Assembly: GCF_963082655.1 (NCBI RefSeq)
Contig: NC_081552.1
Location: forward strand, 7,780,448-7,844,447
Direction of reading: 5' to 3'
DNA length: 64,000 bases
From: Stomoxys calcitrans
Lineage: Eukaryota; Arthropoda; Insecta; Diptera; Muscidae
The translations under genes and the position numbers were made by a program. This document shows, one piece after another, positions 57,080 to 64,000 of this stretch (positions are counted from its first letter, which is position 1; every line of letters starts with the position of its first letter). The notes under the pieces were generated by a model. That model saw nothing but the letters and a program-made list of their open reading frames with translations. It was not told where the DNA came from and made no database searches.

Positions 57080-57532
57080 ACAAGTAAAAGCGTGATAAGT
57101 TCGGTCGGGCCGAATCTTAATTACCCTCCACCATCGCTTTATATATACCGATCCGCTATATAGTTACCATATAAACCGATCTGGGATCTTGACTTGAGCC
57201 TCCAGAGAGCGAAATTATTTACGAGTCAAGTATGGTCCGAATCGGTCTATAACCTGATACAGCTCCGATATAAGCCGATCTCCCGATTTGACTTCTTGAG
57301 CGCTTACAATCCGCAATTTTTGTCCGACTTGGATGAAATTAAGCATGTAGTGTGTTGTTATGACTTCCAACAACGGTGCCAATTATGGTCCAAAACGGAA
57401 TAGCTATCATATAAACCGGTCTCCCGATCATCCTTGTTCTGTTCCTAGAAGCTTTAATTTTTGCAGGTTTGAAAAAGTTTGTATGTAGAATTATTTTTTG
57501 CCCTTCAACCTAAATTTATTTTATGGTAGCTG
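57080..57532. mobile_element. Rearranged family A copy: inverted 3' end joined to forward core
   Basis: 57080-57135 is a minus-strand 3' end (ACAAGTAAAAGCGTGATAAG, TTCGGTCGGGCCGAATC, ACCCTCCACCATCG). From about 57150 the core reads on the plus strand (ACCATATAAACCGATCTGGG, TCCCGATTTGACTTCTTGAG). The opposite polarities indicate an inversion or a template switch between copies. Confidence 0.75.
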
Positions 57533-58790
57533 AACCGGGCCTGGTCCACTGCGCCTTCCTTTTCTTTATATGGAACAAAATTATCCTCTTAATATTTATT
57601 TTCGACAATTAAAAAGCTTTTGGTAAAATATCATGCTACGAAAATAGTACATGTATATCGCTTGACTAACAGTATAACAATATAAATGCCTATATCTGAA
57701 TCCCATATGATCTTTATTGGTCTATGAATACGCTCGGAGGGTTTAGAGTCATTCACAATTGAGTTTTAGATATACTCCATTCTTAAAAGTGCTTATTTCA
57801 GCCCGATATTTTCATGATGTCCGATTTAGGGGTGTTTTCAGGGGTGAGATGGTCCCTAGATACTAGGCGCGCTCTTCTCTCACATACCATTTATTTAATC
57901 CTCATATTGCCATTGATTTAAGGGAAGCTTATGGGATGAGGCGTCGTCAAATACTTGGCTCTCAAATATAATTTATTCGAACCCCATATTGCCATTGGCC
58001 TCAAAATTATATATCAAATTCGTTTTCTAATCTCAAATACCTTTCATTTCATACCCCTTATTGCAAAAGTCAGAAAATATGTCCGGTTTGAGGTATGTGC
58101 CCTAAAAACTATCAATATCGAGATCCAATCTCTGTAAGGCCCAAATTGTCATGGTGAGTAAAAACGTGCTATTTGGGGGTTGTAATATGGGTGGGACGTC
58201 CCCTAGGCAATTGGTCCCGAATGATGATATCAGATTCGTGTTCTACTCCCAAATACCTTTCATTTCCACAATTGGGGGGTATTTTGGGGGATGGGGCGTT
58301 CAGTGACTTGGCCCTGAAAATATACGTCAGGTTCATGTTCTACTCTAAAATACCTCTTATTACAGCCCCATATTAGAGTGATAGCAAATACGATATATAT
58401 GGTTGGTGTTATGATATTGATATCAAATTCGTGCCTTACACCCAAAGACCTTTCGTATTGTCGTGATTGGTCTAAATAGATATTTGGCAGGTTATGGGGG
58501 TGGGGCGGCCCCCTAAGGTGCCCCATCCAAAATTTGGATACCAAATTTTTATTTTTAAGTTACTATAAGAGAGCACACAAAATTTCGCTTAAATCACACC
58601 ACCCATGATCTGGCGATTCTGAAAATTAAGGTAAAGGAAAGGGTCCGCCCCCCTTCAGATATCAAAAAATGTAGTACCCTATTTACACCATGGGATCATT
58701 ATGCACCATCTGTGAAAATTTCATGAAAATCGGTTCAGCCGTTTTTAAGTCTATAAGGAACACACAAACAAACAAACGCAAATTGATTTT
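57533..58790 (+). mobile_element. Family B element with both modules
   Basis: 5' module: GAACCGGGCCTGGTCCACTG, CGCCTTCCTTTTCTTTATAT, TATTTATTTTCGACAATTAA, GAATCCCATATGATC. About five core units follow. Complete 3' module: CCCATCCAAAATTTGGATAC, TTTCGCTTAAATCACACC, AGGGTCCGCCCCCC, GCACCATCTGTGAAAATTTC and CACACAAACAAACAAACGC. It is followed immediately by the 5' end of the family A copy at 58791. Confidence 0.88.
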
Positions 58791-59809
58791 TTTACCCACC
58801 ACCAAGGGAAATATCCATTTCCGATCCTATAAAGTATATATATTCTTAATCAGCGTCAAAATCAAAGACGATCTAGCAATGTCCGTCCGTCTGCCTTTTG
58901 AAATCACGCTACAGTCTTTAGAAATAGAGATATTGAGCTGAAACTTTGCACAGATTCTTTTTTTTTTTTTGTCCATAAGCAGGTTAAGTTCGAATATGGG
59001 CAATATTGGACGATATCTGGATATAGCCCTCATACAGACCGATGCGCCGATTTAGGGTCTTAGGCCCATAAAAGCCACATTTATTTTCCGATTTGGCTGA
59101 AATTTGGGACAGTGAGTTGTGTTAGGCCAGTCGATATCCTTCCTCAGATCGGTTCAGATTTGGGTATAGCTGCCATATAGACAGATCTCTCATTTTAATG
59201 TTTTGGGCCCGTAAAAGAGGCATTTATTGTCCGATGTCGCTAAAATTTGGGACAGTGAGTAGCGTTTCTGCAATTTCGCCCAGATCGATCACTCGATTTA
59301 AGGTTTTGGGCTCATAAAAGGCACATTTATTATCCGATATCGCCGAAATTTGGGACAGTGACTTGTGTTAGGCCCTTCATCAGCCCTCTTTAATTTGGCC
59401 CAGATCGGTTCAGATTTGGATATAGCTGTCATATAAACCGATCTCTCGGTTTAAAGTCTTGGCACCATAATAGTTGAATTTATAATCCTATTTCGCTGAA
59501 ATTTGACACCGAGACTTATGTTATGCTTTTCGATATCCGTGTCGTAGATGGTTCAGATTCGTCTATATTTGGATAAGGCTACCAAAATAGACCAATATTT
59601 TGTTCTACAAAATTGAACAATGACTGTGCTTAATAGACCACCACTGTAAGAAATGACTCCATAAAGATTGGGACAAAATGGATGTCATGGTCAAGGACCG
59701 GAGAGTTAATGTGTGGAAAGAACAAAGCTGACGCGGAACTAAAAGATTTATATGGCGATAAGTTTAGTGCATTAGATCTTAGCTATAATAACTTATTAAG
59801 CAAAATTAA

Positions 59810-61114
59810 TCAAAAAAACTAAGTATAAGCAATGTAGATAAAAGCCAAACTGTAACTGAGGATCGTTTTTTAAATATTTTGTCATATAATGTACATGGGC
59901 TAGAAAACAAAATGCTATACGTAGACTTTTTTAAGTATATAAACAGTTTTGATATATTTTTTCTCTTGGAAACTCATATTTGCGCTGATAAATGTGAAAA
60001 ATTTAGTAAATACTTTGGCGATTTTGAATTAGTTTGGCACTATGCTGCAAGAAATTCACGGTTTGGAAGAGGAATTGGTGGTTGTTTAATCGGAATAAGG
60101 AAGGATCTGAAAAAGTTTGGTGTTCAACATACACATACAACTGAACAAGGAATAAACGTAATAAAGATTATTATTAATGGCTTAAAATTTAACATCATAC
60201 CAATGTACATGAGATTACAAACTTGGAAAGAAGAATTCTTAAAAATCGACTCTATACTCAGGGAATGTAGCATTGAAAATCCCATAATAATTGGCGACTT
60301 GAACGTGAGAATTGGATCATTGCAAAAAAACATCGATGAAATTTTTAAGGAGACATTTCATGCTGGTCTTGAGGAAAGGAGATCAAAAGATGCGGAAATA
60401 AATTCAAGAGGAAGAGACTTCTTGAAGCTTTGTTATGACCACGGGCTGGTAATTGCAAATGGAATGACAAATGGCGATGAAATTGGAGAATTCACCTTTG
60501 TAAGTACAGTTGGAACGTCGGTCAATGATATATGTGCGATCTCACAAGAACTTTTGTCGAGAGTACACAGATTTACAGTTGGGAATAAAATCTGGTCAGA
60601 TCACATGCCAATAATTTTATCGATGATATATAGAAGTGAAAATATACCGGAAAAACTCAATACACTGTTACCAAAGCTTAACTGGGATAATCGCAAATAT
60701 TTTGAATACCAGAATGAAATAAACAAAATCCTTACAACGCGCAGACAACTCTCCCCTTATTCATTCTCCGAAATAGCGGAAATAATACAAGAAGCACATC
60801 GATCTATAGCTACGACAACAATGACATTTTCAGGTCGTGAAAAATGGTTCAACGTTACATGTTTTAACGCAAGGAAAAAATCTTTTGAATATTTGGATAA
60901 ATTTAGAAAGTACGCTAGTCGTGAAAATAGAGAAAAGTATGTATACTTTAACAAACGGTATAAAGAAATTTGTGAAAATGCCAAAGCCCAATATAATAAC
61001 AGATTGGAAAGAAAGATAGACGAGGTGAAAGATTCTCATGATTGGTGGAAGATCGTTAGGGAGCTGAGAAACGAAGAAAGATATTCATTACGCCTATATA
61101 CACTGGAGAGATGA
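59810..61114 (+). CDS. Endonuclease half of non-LTR pol (frameshifted at both ends)
   Basis: Apurinic-type endonuclease that nicks the target site. The frame is open from 59810 and has no upstream ATG; the domain begins at LNILSYNVHGLENKM (about 59870-59910). Counting residues from 59879: the catalytic-Glu motif LLETHIC at about 29-35, IIGDLNVRIG at about 137-146 with the Asp preserved, GTSVNDICAIS at about 213-223, and SDHMPI at 240-245 with the Asp-His pair preserved. Residues 250-411 are a linker with many Lys and Glu. The frame ends at a TGA at 61112. A separate open stretch at about 59649-59820, ending at an A7 run, probably continued into this frame before a one-base change. Confidence 0.88.
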   Translation, partial: SKKLSISNVDKSQTVTEDRFLNILSYNVHGLENKMLYVDFFKYINSFDIFFLLETHICADKCEKFSKYFGDFELVWHYAARNSRFGRGIGGCLIGIRKDLKKFGVQHTHTTEQGINVIKIIINGLKFNIIPMYMRLQTWKEEFLKIDSILRECSIENPIIIGDLNVRIGSLQKNIDEIFKETFHAGLEERRSKDAEINSRGRDFLKLCYDHGLVIANGMTNGDEIGEFTFVSTVGTSVNDICAISQELLSRVHRFTVGNKIWSDHMPIILSMIYRSENIPEKLNTLLPKLNWDNRKYFEYQNEINKILTTRRQLSPYSFSEIAEIIQEAHRSIATTTMTFSGREKWFNVTCFNARKKSFEYLDKFRKYASRENREKYVYFNKRYKEICENAKAQYNNRLERKIDEVKDSHDWWKIVRELRNEERYSLRLYTLER

Positions 61115-63020
61115 TGACTTGGATAGGGAAATATGTTTGATGGAAGTTAAAAAGGCCTTAGGCAAAGCAAAGCTAAATAAAGCACCAGGAGAAGATCGTG
61201 TGCCATACGAATTTTATAAATACGCAACTGATGAATTGCTACAAGAAATAACATGTACTTGCAACGTTATTTTCGAAAAAGGAGAAGTAGACAAGTCGTT
61301 CGTTAGAAGCATTATTTACCCAATATTTAAAAAAGGTGACAAAACTCTTCCCAATAACTACCGTGGAATATCATTCATGAATTGCTTACCAAAAGTGATG
61401 ATGGGTATTGTCAAAGATCGACTGGCTAATTGGTCAGAAAAACATGGAAAAATAAATGAATATCAAGCTGGATTTCGTAAAAATTACTCTACCGTTGATA
61501 ATTTGTTCAACTTATCCTCAATAATACACTTAAACTGGCACAAAAACAAAAAAACCTATGCTTTCTTCGTAGATTTTAAAGCTGCGTTTGACCGAGTATC
61601 TCGAAAAGCCATGATATACAAACTTCATACCATAGGAGTATCAACAAAAGTAGTTAACTTTATTGAAAAAATATATGAAGAAACTAATTTTTCTGTATGG
61701 ACAGGCCAGGAACTCTCCAGTGATTTTAATACAACCACAGGTGTTAAACAGGGCTGCTTATTATCTCCTCTCCTATTTGCTTTGTACCTCAATGACCTAC
61801 ATGAATACATTGGTGGTGGTACCACAGTGGATGATCAAAATATTCGACTTCTGATGTATGCCGATGATATCGTCATCCTAGCTGACGAAATAGACGTGAT
61901 GCAGCGTATGATACAAAAACTGGAGGAATATTGCAAAATATGGAACATGGAGGTTAACATGGAGAAATCAAAAATAATGGTATTTCGGAAGGGAGGAAAG
62001 CTTTCGAGTAAGGAAAAGTGGCTGTATAATGGAACAGAGATCTCAATTACATCGGAATATTCTTACCTGGGGTTGACATTTACACCTAAACTCTCACTCC
62101 GGAAACAAATACAGGAGAGAAACCAATTAGCCAAAAATAGCATCAACACCACTTGGAATTGTTTCTTATCAAAACCTAATGTGTCCATAAAAACAAAATG
62201 GAAACTCTTCTTGGCCATTAGTAGGTCTATACAATCATATGGATCACAAATATGGGGGTTTTCTCACTTTGATGAAGTTGACCAACTGACACTATATTTT
62301 TTAAAGAAGGTATTAAAAATGCCAAGTTTTACTCCAACGTACATAATGATGTTAGAGACTGGTGTCGAAAACGGGCATATATACACTTTGAACAACCATC
62401 TTAACTATATAACGAGAATTTTGTATGATTACAAAGATGATAGGCTACCTAAAATACTAGCCAAAAAAGTGATGAGACACGAAATATTTTGGAAAACGCA
62501 TATAAATTCTTTAACTCTGCAAAATAGTACAGAAGCTTTCACGCCAAATCTGTCAAAACAATGTTGGTTACAAAACATTCAAAATCTCCTCCAAAACATA
62601 CGTGCAACAAAAACAAATGATGCACTTTCAAACGCAAATAATACACACCGCTTCTACAGTAAGCTCCAACCTACTTTTGGGGGATTATACTTTGTCGAAC
62701 CCTTGATGCAGGACGAACTGATGTGGATATTAAAAGCTCGAAGTGGGATGTTTTCATTAAATTCCAACAGGTTCCAAACAAATTCAAATCCAATATGTTC
62801 AATGTGTAATACAGTTGAAATAGAAAACATTCAACATTTCCTGGGTCGATGCCCAGCTCTCAAAGAATTCCGATTAATGTTCTTCCAAATGCCCATAATT
62901 AATGAATCTGATTTAATAAATATTCTCAATGGAAATGTTATACACTGGAAAAGTTTAGCCAGTTATCTAAAAACTTGTATGTTATATAGAAACCAGTTAT
63001 TGTCTGAATTTAATATATAA
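61083..63020 (+). CDS. Reverse transcriptase half of non-LTR pol, intact frame
   Basis: RNA-templated DNA polymerase for target-primed insertion. The frame is open from just after a stop at 61065. The first usual start-like codon is TTG at 61119, but the protein most likely continued from the endonuclease frame through an indel near 61071-61085. Counting from 61119: KAPGEDRVPYEFYK at about 21-34, PIFKKGDKTLPNNYRGIS at about 69-86, motif A FVDFKAAFD at about 150-158, motif B TTGVKQGCLLSPLLFALY at about 206-223, catalytic YADD at 247-250, and thumb YSYLGLTFTPKLS at about 315-327. A C-terminal zinc knuckle CSMCN-HFLGRC lies at about 561-579. Ends at a TAA at 63018. All RT catalytic residues that I can check are present. 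Confidence 0.92.
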   Translation: MHYAYIHWRDDDLDREICLMEVKKALGKAKLNKAPGEDRVPYEFYKYATDELLQEITCTCNVIFEKGEVDKSFVRSIIYPIFKKGDKTLPNNYRGISFMNCLPKVMMGIVKDRLANWSEKHGKINEYQAGFRKNYSTVDNLFNLSSIIHLNWHKNKKTYAFFVDFKAAFDRVSRKAMIYKLHTIGVSTKVVNFIEKIYEETNFSVWTGQELSSDFNTTTGVKQGCLLSPLLFALYLNDLHEYIGGGTTVDDQNIRLLMYADDIVILADEIDVMQRMIQKLEEYCKIWNMEVNMEKSKIMVFRKGGKLSSKEKWLYNGTEISITSEYSYLGLTFTPKLSLRKQIQERNQLAKNSINTTWNCFLSKPNVSIKTKWKLFLAISRSIQSYGSQIWGFSHFDEVDQLTLYFLKKVLKMPSFTPTYIMMLETGVENGHIYTLNNHLNYITRILYDYKDDRLPKILAKKVMRHEIFWKTHINSLTLQNSTEAFTPNLSKQCWLQNIQNLLQNIRATKTNDALSNANNTHRFYSKLQPTFGGLYFVEPLMQDELMWILKARSGMFSLNSNRFQTNSNPICSMCNTVEIENIQHFLGRCPALKEFRLMFFQMPIINESDLINILNGNVIHWKSLASYLKTCMLYRNQLLSEFNI

Positions 63021-63188
63021 AAGAAAGGAAAAACAAACTCGTAAATCTCTAGTATATACACTATATTTTAATAATGGACAGACGACCGAAGGTCAATGTC
63101 AAGAAAATATATACTCAATTTATTCTTTTAGAATGCTATGTTTATATTGCTATATTTATATGAAAACATTAATGAAATTAATAAAGAA

Positions 63189-63218
<30 letters not shown>
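63189..63218. repeat. CTA-triplet tail of the retrotransposon
   Basis: About ten CTA units directly before the target duplication. Marks the 3' end at which reverse transcription started. Confidence 0.95.
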
Positions 63219-63220
<2 letters not shown>

Positions 63221-63409
63221 GACCACTCAATATCCGTGTCGAATTTGGTCCAAATCGGACCATATTAAAATAAAGCTGCTGTGGGGGCTTAATTATGCGT
63301 TTTTCCCCTCATTATGCCGAAAGGTGGTTTACATATATACCCGAAATGGTGGGTATCTAAAGTTCGGCCTGGTCGAACTTCGCGCCTTTTTACTTGTTAT
63401 ATATAAGAA

Positions 63410-64000
63410 GATAATTGCCGTATAGACCGATTTCTAGGTATAAGGTCATATGCCATAACCGTCGCATTTATAACTCGTGTTCGTTGAAATGTGAAAATTG
63501 AGTGAGTTAGGCTTAGGAAGTCGGGAAGTCGAATTATATATAAGTTGTATCAATTTGTGGTTCAGACCATACTTTGCAAAAATTCTGTAGTTCCTAGAAG
63601 AAATGATGCAAAATTTCAGTAAAATCGGATAAGAATTGCGCCCCCAAGAGGCTCAAAACATACCATCGGGAGATCGGTTTATATGAGTCATGCACCGATT
63701 GGGACTATACTTTACAAGAATTTTGGAGGTCATTGCAAAATTTCAGCCAAATAGGATGAGAATCACGCCCTCTGGAGGCTCAAAAAGTCAATTAGGGAGA
63801 TCAGTTTATGTTGGGCTTTCATAAAGACATATTCTGATATAGGCGGCGATCAAGAATATATATAAAAGGTGTTGAATATAGTTTGATGTTGTAATCGTAA
63901 GGGCAACAACATTATGTTTGTCTCTTGCCCTATGAATCTGTGAAAAAATAATCAATTTTTTTGTCAAGTAGAGAGATCTGTTTATGAGGGGGTTTTATAA
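63410..64000. mobile_element. Further family A pieces to the window edge
   Basis: 63415-63500 is a TTGTGTTAGG-type core piece on the plus strand. 63560-63830 reads as minus-strand core of the CTCAAGAAGTCAA type (AAAATCGGATAAGAATTGCG, CATCGGGAGATCGGTTTATA). 63840-63870 has a GATCAAGAATATATATA scrap of the conserved region. The last 130 bp is unassigned. Confidence 0.65.

Larger units (their letters stand above)
59642..63218 (+). mobile_element. Recent non-LTR retrotransposon, 3.58 kb, with 8-bp target duplication
   Basis: Flanked by TAGACCAC on both sides (59634-59641 and 63219-63226). The uninterrupted site is visible in the sister repeat at about 31009. It ends in a CTA-triplet tail (about 63189-63218) instead of poly-A. 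It encodes an endonuclease and reverse transcriptase in two frames with one break. The 5' part upstream of the endonuclease is short (about 240 bp), so the element is probably 5'-truncated and lacks a separate ORF1. Copy quality suggests a recent insertion. Clade not assigned; endonuclease-type elements of the CR1/Jockey/R1 assemblage are candidates. Confidence 0.93.
58791..63405 (+). mobile_element. Family A element (TTGTGTTAGGCC subfamily) split by a retrotransposon
   Basis: 5' end TTTTTTTACCCACCACCAAGG, conserved region (CCTATAAAGTATATATATTC, GCAATGTCCGTCCGTCTG), and core units with GGGACAGTGAGTTGTGTTAG to 59641. The interrupted copy resumes at 63219 (TAGACCACTCAATATCCG) and ends GGTGGGTATCTAAAGTTCG, GCCTGGTCGAACTTCGCG and CCTTTTTACTTGTTATA at about 63405. 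Without the insert it would be about 1.04 kb. The copy at 29736 has the same order uninterrupted. Confidence 0.9.

Overview
The window looks like transposon-rich heterochromatic or intergenic DNA from a higher (calyptrate, probably muscid) fly. That placement is an inference. It rests on three things: interspersed repeats with a DINE-1/Helentron-like signature (a conserved block around positions 34388-34440 followed by TCCG microsatellites), mariner-family relics, and non-LTR retrotransposons of fly type. I found no convincing host exon, no rRNA gene and no genuine tRNA gene. Almost everything recognisable is mobile DNA, in several age layers.

Layout. 1-2080: two head-to-tail relics of an RNase H-bearing non-LTR retrotransposon (R1/LOA-like), running into an 815-bp CCTTAT hexamer array (2098-2912). 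4090-7445: a nearly full-length but mutated RTE-like retrotransposon. 7450-8900: apparently decayed protein-coding sequence that I cannot assign. 8985-16965: modular tandem-repeat elements ('family B' here) and Helentron-like copies ('family A'), with two mariner relics, a mariner MITE and a tRNA-derived SINE. 17350-22860: mostly featureless, with a retrotransposon tail, a family A copy split by a MITE, and a mariner relic. 22865-26060, 28290-31190, 32770-38375, 39370-42010 and 43473-52995: chains of family A and family B in both orientations, nested with MITEs, SINEs and retrotransposon fragments. 53585-57080: family A pieces, an antisense RNase H relic, and a second unassigned decayed coding stretch. 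57080-64000: more family A and B, with a recent 3.58-kb non-LTR retrotransposon (59642-63218) inside a family A copy. It keeps an 8-bp target duplication and nearly intact endonuclease and reverse transcriptase frames.

Family A (DINE-1/HINE-like, no coding capacity) has a 5' end with ATACCCTCCACCAT-type inverted repeats, a conserved region with TCCG microsatellite, a core of about 154-bp tandem units, and a 3' end with a GC-rich palindrome (TTCGGCCCGGCCGAA) followed by a run ending in ACTTGTT. Family B is also non-coding. It has a 5' module starting near 'CCGCTCCGCTGCGCCTTC', a core of degenerate 125-135-bp units rich in G/C runs, and a 3' module ending in CAAACAAACAAA then a T-rich run. The two families repeatedly abut head to tail at the same boundaries. 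The most interesting leads are this alternating chain, the mariner with 195-bp near-perfect inverted ends that duplicate its own coding N-terminus, a perfect 21-bp hairpin in a family A copy, a 230-bp higher-order repeat inside family B, and the two unassigned decayed coding regions.
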